Below, in pieces: positions 33,577 through 43,300 of a stretch of 64,000 bases of DNA. The stretch covers positions 23,885 through 87,884 of the forward strand of contig NZ_SUTJ01000008.1 of assembly GCF_015062915.1 (NCBI RefSeq), in the 5' to 3' direction. Position 1 is the stretch's first letter; the number at the start of each line of letters is the position of its first letter. A program made the position numbers and the translations under genes. The notes beneath the pieces are model-generated. The model made no database searches, had not been told where the DNA came from, and was given only the letters and a program-made list of their open reading frames with translations. This DNA comes from Methanobrevibacter thaueri. Lineage in GTDB: Archaea; Methanobacteriota; Methanobacteria; Methanobacteriales; Methanobacteriaceae.

Positions 33577-33918
33577 TTATCCATCAATTGTCCGATTTAT
33601 CTTAATCTTTTTTGAATTATACCCAACGGCCTTGTTGACATTAATCAGAGATTGCCTTAATGTCGAAACGATTGCGCTTAACAGCTCCTCGTCAAAGTCT
33701 ATTGTCTGCTGGCCCTTGAACTCGCAGTATTTTGAGATTTTCTCTTCCTCAAAAAAGTTAATAAGCTCATCCCAATCGTATGAAATCTCTTCAAGGATTG
33801 TTTTAGCGTCAATGAGCTTGTCATTCAGCTCAACCGCCTTTTTGAGGGATTTCTTTTCAATGTTCTTGTAATCGGACATATCCTGGTTTTCAAAATCATA
33901 TAATGTTTTCTCATACAT
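33577..33918 (-). CDS. Hypothetical helical protein
   Basis: This protein has 113 residues from the ATG at 33918, which has GTGAT three bases before it; the track start at 33942 is a TTG. It is predicted helical and charged (SLKKAVELNDKLIDAKTILE, LLSAIVSTLRQSLINVNKAV), with one Cys and no membrane segment. I do not recognise a family. It stands alone between cca and the DUF2284 gene. Confidence 0.5.
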   Translation of the reverse strand: MYEKTLYDFENQDMSDYKNIEKKSLKKAVELNDKLIDAKTILEEISYDWDELINFFEEEKISKYCEFKGQQTIDFDEELLSAIVSTLRQSLINVNKAVGYNSKKIKINRTIDG

Positions 33919-33998
33919 CTTATCACTTTTTAGGTATACCAAAATTCTTGAATAATCTTATAGAAATAATCATATATTAATGTTTTTAAAAAAAAGAT

Positions 33999-35351
33999 TC
34001 ACCTTGAAATGTGCTGGCCCGGATTTAGAAAGTCATCCAGAAACTCCAAGTCGATGTCAGCAACATCAATGAACTCGAAAGTGTTAATCAAAATATTTTT
34101 GAGATTCTTACCGACCTTGATCATGCCAATATGTTCCTTGGTGAAAATGAATGTGATTAAATCAACTGCATTGTTGAACTGCCTTTTTTGAGTGTGGACC
34201 AAGAAATCTCCCTGGATATAGCAGTTTTCACGGCCATACTTTGCAACGAAATTCTCGCAAGCCTGAGTTATGAACACCTTAGGCCCCACATTGACCTTGA
34301 CATCATTCAATCTGGATGAAGCCATTTCAAGTAGTATCACACAGTTTTCAACCTCATCGCTCCAGTAGTCAGCCTTGAATACATTGAACTCCTCACTGTT
34401 GAGTTTCCTTTCAAGAGCCTCACAGGTCTTTCTAAGCTGAGGGTGAAGAGTATCCAGTGGCATGTCAGGAATATCAAACCTGAATGCAATCAAATCACTG
34501 TTTCTCAATTTAAACTCGTTTAGAATATCCTCTCTTTTCAATTCACGAGGAAGCGGGTAAAAATAATCTTTCTTGTTGTCGCCGAATAGGTAGTTGCGTG
34601 CGGATTGGATGAATTCCGCCATCTTATCAAGCCTCAATGCGGCTCCAACATTTCTGTTTTCATCAGTCGGGTCTATGACTATCAACGGGTCCTTGAAATT
34701 CTTGGAAGTACCATATTTTTCCAAATCGATGACATGACCGTATTTCCAGTTGACAGCCGCCTTGAGAGTCTCCTCAAAGGTTCCGTAATGGATAATGAGC
34801 AATTCGCAAAGGTATCCTGCAAATCCGCCCACCTTGAACTCAGAACCGTATGTTCCAGTCATTGCCATGAAGCGTTTCAAGAGAAGAACCTCATCTTGCT
34901 GTGACTGGCTAAGATTTGCCTTGACGTAACGAGTGTGTAGAATTGTCCTGTCAACAGCTGATTTGAGCTCACTGCCGTCCTTGATGGAATAGCATGGAAC
35001 GATATCCACTTCACACTCCTCAATCACGGTTGTGACGTAAGGGTGTGATGCAAAATGATGTTCAGCATCAACATCAAATTCAGTGCAGCATTCATGGGCC
35101 AGTTCAAGCCCTTTCTCTTTTAAATATTTTTTGTCTGTATCCAATGGAAATGCTATGAAGATATCAATGTCTGACTTTCCCTTAAGTGCAGTGTTTTTTG
35201 CAACGGATCCGACCAGTGTCACCTTGGCGTCAATCCCCTTTTCATTGCATGCATTCTGCAGGAAATCCATTATCCTTTTAGAGACACTGTCAATGTGTTC
35301 CTTTTCCTCTGTTGTCGGTTTGATATCTTCTAAAATAGCTTCATAATCCAT
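33999..35351 (-). CDS. cca: CCA tRNA nucleotidyltransferase, archaeal class I
   Basis: This protein has 450 residues from the ATG at 35351, which has GTGAT three bases ahead; the track start is a TTG at 35366. The nucleotidyltransferase motif is GSVAKNTALKGKSDIDIFIA (about residues 50-69), with a second catalytic Asp in CEVDIVPCYSI. The tail domain (KVFITQACENFVAKYGRENC) is typical. The enzyme adds or repairs CCA at tRNA 3' ends. A T8 run after a weak hairpin follows the stop. It is the last gene of the aroA'-aroB'-thpR-cca run. Confidence 0.93.
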   Translation of the reverse strand: MDYEAILEDIKPTTEEKEHIDSVSKRIMDFLQNACNEKGIDAKVTLVGSVAKNTALKGKSDIDIFIAFPLDTDKKYLKEKGLELAHECCTEFDVDAEHHFASHPYVTTVIEECEVDIVPCYSIKDGSELKSAVDRTILHTRYVKANLSQSQQDEVLLLKRFMAMTGTYGSEFKVGGFAGYLCELLIIHYGTFEETLKAAVNWKYGHVIDLEKYGTSKNFKDPLIVIDPTDENRNVGAALRLDKMAEFIQSARNYLFGDNKKDYFYPLPRELKREDILNEFKLRNSDLIAFRFDIPDMPLDTLHPQLRKTCEALERKLNSEEFNVFKADYWSDEVENCVILLEMASSRLNDVKVNVGPKVFITQACENFVAKYGRENCYIQGDFLVHTQKRQFNNAVDLITFIFTKEHIGMIKVGKNLKNILINTFEFIDVADIDLEFLDDFLNPGQHISR

Positions 35352-35355
35352 GTAA

Positions 35356-35913
35356 TCACAATTCAAATATTGTTAAATCCTCATATATCGGTCCTTGAGG
35401 TGTTAATGTAGATTTCTTAAGGATGATTCTGTCAACTTCCATTTCACCTATCTCAACATCCTCGAACTCTTCAATGGTCTCCTTAACCTTGTTCTTGTTT
35501 TTGGCTGATTTCATCCTTCCTATTGTCAGGTGTGTTGAGAATTTCCTGTCCTTGTCAAAGCCCAAACGGGTGAACTCCTTATCGAGCCTGTCGTGCATAT
35601 CCTTTATGATAGCATCATCATCTATTCCAACCCATATGACCTTGATGTGGTTGCTGTTTGGGAATGCTCCGCAGCCCTTGATGCTTATTTTGAATGGATG
35701 GAAATCTGCAAGGACATTGGCTATTGCCTTTTCAAGCACTTCCAAACCATTGGTGTCGATGTCTCCGAAGAACTTCAAGGTCAAGTGCAGGTTAGCCAGT
35801 TCCACATACTTTATTCTGGTGTCGATCTGCTTGAATTGCTTGATGATTTTATTGATTTTCGGCTTCAGGTCATCATCCACATCAATTGCCAAGAATGCTC
35901 TTACCTGGGACAT
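35356..35913 (-). CDS. thpR: RNA 2',3'-cyclic phosphodiesterase (2H family)
   Basis: This protein has 185 residues. Two His-x-Thr motifs define the 2H fold: NLHLTLKFFGD (about residue 44) and STHLTIGRMKS (about residue 127). The start is taken as the ATG at 35913 (MSQVRAFLAIDVDD), with AGGTG eight bases upstream; the track start at 35922 is a GTG. The family opens 2',3'-cyclic phosphate at RNA ends (formerly called 2'-5' RNA ligase). It is followed 4 bases later by cca, a pairing frequent in archaea and consistent with tRNA processing. Confidence 0.9.
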   Translation of the reverse strand: MSQVRAFLAIDVDDDLKPKINKIIKQFKQIDTRIKYVELANLHLTLKFFGDIDTNGLEVLEKAIANVLADFHPFKISIKGCGAFPNSNHIKVIWVGIDDDAIIKDMHDRLDKEFTRLGFDKDRKFSTHLTIGRMKSAKNKNKVKETIEEFEDVEIGEMEVDRIILKKSTLTPQGPIYEDLTIFEL

Positions 35914-35922
35914 CTCCAACAC

Positions 35923-37053
35923 CTACTGCTCTATGATAGTCTCGTCAATTGCAATTCCGAAGTGACGTGCACTGGTTTCAATGTAAACCTTCACCTTGTC
36001 TCCAGGTTTCACATCTGCAACTGACAATGGTTCGTTGTTCTCATCAACAATGCGGATTGTTTCAGCGTTTTGAAGCAGTGTTCTGATTGTTTTTCCTTCA
36101 TATTCAGCTTCAATGAGTATCAATGGACGCCTTTCAATCTTGCTTCTTCCGACATATGCTGTTCTGCTTTCCCCTTCAGTGTTTACAATCAATACTTCAT
36201 CCCCGGCAACAAGCTCTGATAGGTATCTTGTTTTGTTGCCCGGAACCATTACATATGCCTGGACAGGGCCTGCGTTTACCCTGAACGGTCTTGATGCAAC
36301 ATATTCGCTTTCAAGAGATTCTGAGTGTACAAGAAACATTGATTTGGAATATGAACCGATGAGCATTCCTTCACCTGGCTTCATCATGTCGGTTGTGTCA
36401 ACACATACCCTGTCTCCTGAACCCAATGGCTTGACGTTGGTTACTGTGGCCACTTTCAATTCATATTTTGTCTGTGATGCTTCCACGACTTCCTGAGCAA
36501 TCTTTTTGATGTTGTTGAAGTCATTGGCTTCAAAAATGACCCCGTCTGTACCGTGTTCAAGGGTTTCAAGTGCCACTCTTGCACCGTCAAGGTCCCTCAC
36601 TGCAGCTATGATTTCAACATCCTCTTTTTGAAGGTCCGCAATGATGTTTTCAAGCGGGATGATTGTCCAGTCGGTTCCGACAAGAATGATATAATCTACG
36701 ATTGCACCGAGTTTCACGGCCAATTGCTCATGAGCCTTATCTGTGATTATGATATATGCGCATACTGTTTTTCCTTCGCTTTTTGCTTTTCTTGCATCGG
36801 CAATATCAACTGAATCGGTGAAATCCTCACTCAATTCAATGAATCCGTCTCCTTCACCGTTGATTCCGACAAGATATATGTCTGCTTCATCATTGTTTGC
36901 AATTATCTTGACGTTTCCCAGTTTTCTGATGAGTTCCGCATCATCAAGGTCAAGCACATGGTCGATTCCTGATTCCATTGCAGTGGTGATCATTTCCTTC
37001 TTGTCTTCCCATAATTCATCAGGTGTGCTTATCCAAGCGAATTTGTCTTGCAT
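35923..37053 (-). CDS. aroB': 3-dehydroquinate synthase II
   Basis: This 376-residue enzyme is the archaeal alternative route to dehydroquinate, starting from 2-amino-3,7-dideoxy-D-threo-hept-6-ulosonate. It begins [20 protein letters not shown] and contains [20 protein letters not shown] and [20 protein letters not shown], characteristic of the family. GGTGAT sits three bases before the ATG. It follows aroA' directly (9 bases), so the two steps of the aromatic pathway are co-expressed. Confidence 0.93.
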   Translation of the reverse strand: MQDKFAWISTPDELWEDKKEMITTAMESGIDHVLDLDDAELIRKLGNVKIIANNDEADIYLVGINGEGDGFIELSEDFTDSVDIADARKAKSEGKTVCAYIIITDKAHEQLAVKLGAIVDYIILVGTDWTIIPLENIIADLQKEDVEIIAAVRDLDGARVALETLEHGTDGVIFEANDFNNIKKIAQEVVEASQTKYELKVATVTNVKPLGSGDRVCVDTTDMMKPGEGMLIGSYSKSMFLVHSESLESEYVASRPFRVNAGPVQAYVMVPGNKTRYLSELVAGDEVLIVNTEGESRTAYVGRSKIERRPLILIEAEYEGKTIRTLLQNAETIRIVDENNEPLSVADVKPGDKVKVYIETSARHFGIAIDETIIEQ

Positions 37054-37062
37054 CCAATCACC

Positions 37063-37854
37063 TTATTCTAAGAATTTCATTGCTTCATCAACTTCAGCGT
37101 CATGGTGAACGATTTCAGAGATTGCACGGGTGATTTTTCCAGGGTTTTCAGCTTGGAACAGGTTACGTCCGAATGCAACTCCCGCACCGCCGACTTCAAG
37201 AGAGTCCTTTACCATCTGCAATAGCTCTTCATCAGTGTCTATTTTAGGACCTCCAGCAATCACTACAGGAACGATTGCTCCTTCAACAACTTCCTTGAAT
37301 GAGTCAGGGTCACCGGTGTAGTTGGTTTTGACGATGTCAACACCTAATTCAGATCCAACACGTGCAGCATGTTTCACGAATTCAACATCATGCTCGTTTT
37401 CCACTTTCTGTCCTCTTGGGTACATCATTGCAAGAAGAGGCATTCCCCAGTAGTCACAGGTTTCAGCTATTTTTCCCAATTCCTGAAGCATTTGGCTTTC
37501 AGTGTCTGAACCTAAGTTCACGTGAATGGATACTGCGTCAGCCCCTAATTGGATTGCTTTTTCAACGCTTGTTACTGTTACCTTGTCGTTTGGGTCAGGT
37601 GCAAGGGAGGTACTTGCTGACAAGTGCACAATAAGACCTATGTCCTTACCGTAACCACGGTGTCCTTGTTGAACTATTCCCTTATGCATTAGGATTGCGT
37701 CCGCTCCACCTTGGGAGATGCTTTCCACTGTTTCGTCCATGTCGATTATTCCTGGAATCGGACCGCTGGACACTCCATGGTCCATTGGTGCAATAACTGT
37801 TCTTTTTGTATTTCTGTTGATGATTCTTTCTAAACGAATCTTTTTACCTATCAT
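37063..37854 (-). CDS. aroA': 2-amino-3,7-dideoxy-D-threo-hept-6-ulosonate synthase
   Basis: This 263-residue protein is an aldolase of the DhnA/FBP-aldolase class I type. The motifs are [20 protein letters not shown], the Schiff-base Lys in [15 protein letters not shown] (about residue 181), and phosphate-binding [11 protein letters not shown] and [12 protein letters not shown]. It makes the first committed precursor of the archaeal shikimate pathway and feeds aroB'. GAGGTT precedes the ATG. It is the first gene of the run. Confidence 0.93.
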   Translation of the reverse strand: MIGKKIRLERIINRNTKRTVIAPMDHGVSSGPIPGIIDMDETVESISQGGADAILMHKGIVQQGHRGYGKDIGLIVHLSASTSLAPDPNDKVTVTSVEKAIQLGADAVSIHVNLGSDTESQMLQELGKIAETCDYWGMPLLAMMYPRGQKVENEHDVEFVKHAARVGSELGVDIVKTNYTGDPDSFKEVVEGAIVPVVIAGGPKIDTDEELLQMVKDSLEVGGAGVAFGRNLFQAENPGKITRAISEIVHHDAEVDEAMKFLE

Positions 37855-38131
37855 AGTTATAACCTCAATTTATATTATCTATTTAATATTATTTAATATT
37901 GATTGTACAAAAATATACAATCCAATAATCAAATCTGATAAATAATGTAACATAAATCATGAATTTTTGAACATCTTACAATCAAATCATATTATTTTTA
38001 TCAATAATAATCCAATATTAAATATCTGCTATAAAGTTTATATAATTTTTTGAAAATAATGTGTTAAAAAACCAAATTGGATAAAATGGCAAAAAACAAT
38101 AGATTTGATAAAATCATGAAAAAATATTGAA
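37855..38131. other. Intergenic, AT-rich, aroA' promoter region
   Basis: No gene seen. It contains the Shine-Dalgarno GAGGTT before aroA' and AT-rich sequence that must hold its promoter. A 9-base palindrome CCAAATTGG (38072-38080) is present, without known role. Confidence 0.5.
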
Positions 38132-38165
38132 AAAAAATAGTAGTTAACCAAATATATGGTTAATT
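38124..38165 (-). terminator. Intrinsic terminator of the PadR gene
   Basis: TTAACCA (38144-38150) and TGGTTAA (38157-38163) around 6 bases, 16 bases after the PadR stop. CTACTATTTTTTTTC follows on the minus strand. Confidence 0.6.
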
Positions 38166-38178
38166 GTTGTGAAATAAT

Positions 38179-38589
38179 TCATTTATTTGACATCAAGTCA
38201 TCATAAATAAGCTTCCACTGAGGATTCATCTCATGAAGCATGAATCTTTTGAAGATGTAATCCAAGAAAAACACTCCCTTTTCGGTGATTTGATAGAATG
38301 TGACTTTCTTGTCATCCTGTGCCACTTCCTCACCGGTAATCAGTTCGTATTCTTCCATCTGCTTTAAAATAGGATAAATCTTGCTGGGATTGGATTTCTT
38401 TATGACTCCTTCATCAATTAGATTTTCAAAAAACTTGTCCAATTCCTTCATGATTCCATAGCCGTGAATGCTCTTGTTATATTTTATAATCCAAAGCACA
38501 AGAAACCTGTACAATCCGTTTACTGTGGATTTGACAATCTTATTGCCCTTGATGAAATCAACATAATTGTCCTGTTTATTCTCAGACAT
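38179..38589 (-). CDS. PadR family transcriptional regulator
   Basis: This is a 136-residue winged-helix protein. NKSIHGYGIMKELDKFF is the first helix block of PadR proteins (HGYxI), followed by SNPSKIYPILKQMEEYELIT (recognition helix) and YQITEKG (wing). The C-terminal dimer helix is short. PadR proteins usually repress a nearby transporter or stress gene in response to small molecules. No obvious target lies next to it, and the region upstream holds only a possible gene remnant. AGGTG precedes the ATG. Confidence 0.88.
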   Translation of the reverse strand: MSENKQDNYVDFIKGNKIVKSTVNGLYRFLVLWIIKYNKSIHGYGIMKELDKFFENLIDEGVIKKSNPSKIYPILKQMEEYELITGEEVAQDDKKVTFYQITEKGVFFLDYIFKRFMLHEMNPQWKLIYDDLMSNK

Positions 38590-38886
38590 TAAAAATGCAC
38601 CTAAAAATTGATTAATTGAAAAATTGTATCCCTTAGATTGTTACATGAGATATTTTTTTATATCTTTTTGCAAAGTCTAACCGGGATAGTCACATTTCCC
38701 GCCATCAAAACATGTGCATCATTATCTACACATTTGCTATTCTGTTTGACGTCGGCAATACCATGTTTGTTGAATTTAAACAGAAACTGAGCACATTATC
38801 AAGACTAACTCAAGACCGTTAGAAGCATCATCCCCAATTTCTTTAAGTTAATTCAAATACACCTAAATATATTTTTATTTAAAAAA
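38590..38886. other. Intergenic with a possible decayed coding fragment on the minus strand
   Basis: Most is AT-rich promoter-like sequence. On the minus strand a 45-codon open stretch (38795 down to the stop at 38658) reads like protein (HGIADVKQNSKCVDNDAHVL, then MAGNVTIPVRLCKKI), with stop codons directly upstream in the same frame. It has no start or ribosome site. I cannot name the parent family. The higher GC than its surroundings favours a remnant over chance. Confidence 0.25.
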
Positions 38887-38888
38887 GT

Positions 38889-38921
38889 ATATAAAAAGAG
38901 TACTCTAAATTTTAGAATACT
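38889..38921 (-). terminator. Intrinsic terminator of the methyltransferase-pantoate kinase operon
   Basis: AGTACTCT (38899-38906) and AGAATACT (38914-38921) form an 8-bp stem with one G-T pair, 10 bases past the stop. CTTTTTATATACTTTTTT follows on the minus strand. Confidence 0.6.
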
Positions 38922-38930
38922 TCAAGTTGA

Positions 38931-39446
38931 TTATTTTTCAATCGAGTCCGTCCACAATGAGAATTCCTTTATTTGAGGAGGAATTCCTGAATCATGGTAA
39001 GACTCTAAATACCCTTCAGCTGAAACATACTCCTCACATTTTCCCTCAGCTGAATTGAAAAACTCCAAAAGTCCTCTGTTTCTTATGAAAGTGTGTGTAG
39101 GCTTGAATGTACTTGACCAGATATAGAATACCTTAAATACAGTGTCAGGATGATATCCACCACCAAGATCAATCAGCAGCATGTCACATGACTGGACTGT
39201 CTCAAACACTTTCAATAATGTATCATGCAGCCTCACATCCTCATTGATGAAATTCACATGAGCCAACTTTTCCATTTCTGCAGACGCTTCAGGAGAATTG
39301 TCAAGCGCTATGATGTTGCAGGTTTCAGGAAGTGTTTTTGTGGTTCCTCCAACGTGACAGCCGAGTTCTATAACCGTATCGTCCGGCTTCACCAATTCGG
39401 CTATGTCACGGCGATACTTTTCAACATCATAACTCAATTTAATCAT
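38931..39446 (-). CDS. Class I SAM-dependent methyltransferase-like protein
   Basis: This is a 171-residue Rossmann-fold protein. Motif I is VIELGCHVGGTTKTL (about residues 25-39), motif II acidic end is IIALDNSPEAS, then NFINEDVRLH and DMLLIDLGGGYHPDT (motif IV). It is small, without an added substrate domain, and the acceptor is unknown. Its start overlaps the end of pantoate kinase by 8 bp, so it is translated with that gene; whether it acts in CoA metabolism is not known. Confidence 0.75.
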   Translation of the reverse strand: MIKLSYDVEKYRRDIAELVKPDDTVIELGCHVGGTTKTLPETCNIIALDNSPEASAEMEKLAHVNFINEDVRLHDTLLKVFETVQSCDMLLIDLGGGYHPDTVFKVFYIWSSTFKPTHTFIRNRGLLEFFNSAEGKCEEYVSAEGYLESYHDSGIPPQIKEFSLWTDSIEK

Positions 39447-40284
39447 GAACTATCCCAACATTGTTAAGTTTATCTATATGGAAGTCTTCTATGCCAGTAT
39501 CTTTTAATGAGCTTTCATCAGATGCAAAGGCAAATACAGTATTTCCAAGCATTGCCATGGAACTACCCAAAATATCATCACAGGAATTAAGATAATCAAT
39601 AAGTTCTTTTACTTCGCTGGACATTAGTTTTGTCTCATCGGCAAACTTATATGAAAAGTCCAGGAAATTCCACAGGCTTGACTTTTCCTCAAAAAACTCA
39701 AGGTATTTCAATCCTACATCAGAAATTACCTCCTTTTTATGAGGATCACTTATGACACTTGATGTGTCAATCTTTCCAAAGGTCTTCCAGCCGACAAATA
39801 CATCCTCCTCAAAGGATTCTATTTTACCAATACCTGGAGCGCCAGGTTCTGTTCGCAAAACCATTCCTTTTCCACTTTGAGCGATAACATCACCCAAGCC
39901 ACCTCCAAGATTGACTTCAGCCATATGTGCGATTTGACCGCATAGCTCTGTAGGATAATTCAACTCCAGAAAATCATTTAACGCCAATGCCAGACTAAAG
40001 GCTGAAGCGGCTGATGTGCCGAAGCCTGCTCCAATAGGCAATTGTATATCCTGTGTGATTTTAAAATTAGTGTCTATTTCCAAAATGCCTAGAACCTCAT
40101 CAATTACTGTTGAATCCCCCTGATTGACATTGATTTCTAATTCATCAGATGAATCCACTGTTGTTCTGACTCCCTTGGAAAGTAAAAATCCTGCACCACA
40201 TGAACCGTTCTTCAATGACACTTCATGGTTTTCTATTGTAAAAAAGCCTGTGATGTGGCCAGGTACAAAAACTGAATTTGACAT
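39439..40284 (-). CDS. Pantoate kinase (archaeal CoA biosynthesis)
   Basis: This is a 281-residue GHMP-family kinase. N-terminal SVFVPGHITGFFTI is typical of archaeal pantoate kinase. The ATP-binding glycine/serine motif is LPIGAGFGTSAASAFSLALA (about residues 88-107). In archaea pantoate kinase and phosphopantothenate synthetase replace PanC/PanK. The ketopantoate-reductase-like gene at 24144 could supply pantoate. It is first in a two-gene operon with an overlapping methyltransferase. Confidence 0.9.
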   Translation of the reverse strand: MSNSVFVPGHITGFFTIENHEVSLKNGSCGAGFLLSKGVRTTVDSSDELEINVNQGDSTVIDEVLGILEIDTNFKITQDIQLPIGAGFGTSAASAFSLALALNDFLELNYPTELCGQIAHMAEVNLGGGLGDVIAQSGKGMVLRTEPGAPGIGKIESFEEDVFVGWKTFGKIDTSSVISDPHKKEVISDVGLKYLEFFEEKSSLWNFLDFSYKFADETKLMSSEVKELIDYLNSCDDILGSSMAMLGNTVFAFASDESSLKDTGIEDFHIDKLNNVGIVHD

Positions 40285-40330
40285 AAGTAATATTATGTTT
40301 TCAATTTAATTAAAATTTTTGAAAAAATAC

Positions 40331-40371
40331 TAAAAAAAAGAAAAAAAGAGTTATATGAAAAATCATATAAC
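40331..40371 (-). terminator. Intrinsic terminator of the third adhesin gene
   Basis: GTTATATG (40350-40357) and CATATAAC (40364-40371) form a perfect 8-bp stem with a 6-base loop, 4 bases past the stop. On the minus strand CTCTTTTTTTCTTTTTTTT follows, a textbook U-tract. Confidence 0.7.
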
Positions 40372-40375
40372 CAAA

Positions 40376-43300
40376 TTATTGTTTTCTACGTCTTGATCCG
40401 AATCCTAAAGCAATTAATACAACGATTAAAGCCATTATTGGATTACCAGTGGCTTTTGAGTCGATTTTTGCTTTAGCTGATTTTACAGGTTTTTCAGGAT
40501 GTACAGTAGTATTGTCAGGCACATCAGTACCATTTTCAGGAACATCAGTTTCATTATTATGCTCCACGGTCACGTTTGTAGTGTTGGTACTGTTGACTGT
40601 GTCATTAGTAATGTTGTTTCCTGCAATAGCATTGTTCACCTTGAATCCTTCACTCATTGCCTTGAATACAATTGTGAAATTAGCGGATTCGCCAATGCCT
40701 AATGTGCCGTTATAGTTCCATCTGCCATTTCCGTCATATGACCATTTGCCTGTTTCATCAACAGTATGATCATATTCAAGACCATCTGCTCCCTTATCGA
40801 TTACATATACTCCAGTCAAGTTGCAGTCACCAGTGTTTTTGACAACAATGGTAAAACTGGTTAATTCACCCACTTTAACTGTTTTATTGTTGGAAATTTT
40901 CTCAACAGTCATGTTTGGAGCATAAGAAGTGAAGTTTACAGTATCATTGTCAAATGTGTGATTTCCAAGACCGGTTGTAACATTGTTTACCATTTTACCA
41001 GTCTTTGTAACATTAAATATCAATATGATATTAGCAGTTTTTCCAGGAGCTAAAGTATCATTCAATGTCCATAGTTTAGTTTCTTTATCATAAGTCCAAT
41101 TATATGGAGATTTAAATGAATCATATACTAAACCATCACTGAAATAAGTCTCATTTATCCATGGAAGAGTAATGTTACATTCACCTGTGTTTTTAACAGT
41201 GATATTGAATTCAGCTTGCTTATTGATGCAAACCACATTTATGACGTCTTTTTCAACACTCATTTTCGGAATTGTCACATTGAATCCTATTACATTTTGA
41301 GTTGCTGAAGGAGTTAAAATTTCAACGAAATTGAATACCTCAATTCTGCCATCATCCAATGTTTTAATAGCATTGTTTGTTGGAACTCTATAACCGCTAT
41401 TATATAACTCCAATACCTTTTTAACAACTGGATTATTACTATTTTCATAATCATGGTCTGTGAAAATATTAACTTCATCTTGTAAATCATTATGATCTAC
41501 ATTTTCATTATTCCAATTTGTTAAAATTAAAATTTTAAGAAGTTCCCCAACTTTTTCCTCAGTAATCGCATTTTGAGCAAATCTTAAATTCTCCCATAAC
41601 ACACCATATCTTGGATAGTCAGCATCTTCTTCAATACAATATACATAATAACCGTCAGCATAACCTATATTTTTCTCTCTATCATAAGTCATGTCGATAT
41701 AATTTGTATGATTCATTGAAAGAGCAACTTGTCCAGGATGAATGTTATTATTCTCATTCAATTTTGTTGCCGCAAGCACTACCCAATCATCATCAGCGGT
41801 ATTGTCATAAAACTCACAATCTGAAACATTTGCGATTATTGTGCAAATTGCTCCTCCGTGATTTCCATGATTTCTAATGAATGTGGAATTTGTAACAGTA
41901 GGATAATCGCAACTTAAAGCACCACCATATCCTTGAGCATGATTGTCAATGAAAGTACAATTGTTGATTGTATCGCCTTGTTTGGTACTGGATACTGCTC
42001 CACCACCATATTTTTCAGCGATATTTTTTGTGAATGTATTATTTTCAAGGAAATTGTGTCCATATTCAAATAATATTGCACCACCCATAAGAGCTACATT
42101 ATGAGTGAAATTTGAATTTGTAATAGTTGTGTTTTCAGCCCAAGAGAATATTGCTCCACCTTTTGTCAAATTACGATCAAATGGAGGATTTGGGAAAATT
42201 CCATTATCTGTAAAAGTACAATTGTCAATGACAGGATTTGTGCATCTAGTTGCCCCATCTTTTCCGAAATATACTGCTCCACCTCTTTCAGCGTAATTTC
42301 CAACGAATTCAGAGTTAACTATTGTAATATTATCTCCAGTATTAGCAAAAATTGCTCCACCATATTTAGAACAATGGTTTTTAAAGAAGTATGAATTGTT
42401 AACTAATAAGTTGTTTGAATTGGAATATATTCCTGAACCATAATAATCATTAACAGCATTCCTTAAAAATGAACAATTATTAAATGTTGTATTGTCTGAT
42501 GAGGATGGAACATATACAATTCCATAACCGTATCCTGCACAGTCATGAATACTGGTATTGTTGAATAAATTATTCTTACCATTCATCCAAATTGCAGCAC
42601 CATCACTATCAGCCGCTTGATATGAATCTGTAATACCAATAGAATTTGCAATTTCACAATCATTTACAGTAATATTATCACAGTTGACAGCAGCTATTGC
42701 ACCACCTTGATCTCCATAACAACTGGAAAATTTAACGTTATCAATAACTGACTCACTGGCATCAGTATATAATAAAACTCCACCACCAAATCCGTGAACC
42801 GCAGTAACATGCCCTGAACCTATAGAACTATCTACAATCCTTATTTTGTTGTTTGAAAAAATTGTAGCACCGTTTCTAGCCTTGTTGTTGTAAAAACTAC
42901 AATCTGCTATTAAAGTGTCATGAGCTAAATTATAAATTGCACCGCCCATATTGCTAGCTTTATTTGCGTTAATGCTTGAATTAACAATTGAAATACCCTT
43001 ATGATCGGCAATATAAATTGCAGCACCATTACTGTTACCAGAATTACTGTTGGAACTTATTGTACATTTATCAACTTTAACATTGTCCCCATCAATAAAT
43101 AATGCCCCACCATTAGCAGATTTACCTTTAGTCAATTGTAAACCTTTAAGTACAACATTATCACCAGTAATTTTAAAAATTTGACGAGAATTTTCACCAT
43201 CAAATACAGGCTTTTTATCATCAACAGATACAATATTTAAATTGTTTTTATCAATTGTTAAACCAGTGTTGGATTCTCCTTTATATGTTCCACTCATAAC

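Noticed and set aside
38179-38589. PadR as the regulator of the TGTTG-N-CAACA sites
   Set aside because: No copy of the 17-bp site lies near the padR gene and PadR sites usually differ; there is no evidence beyond presence in the window.
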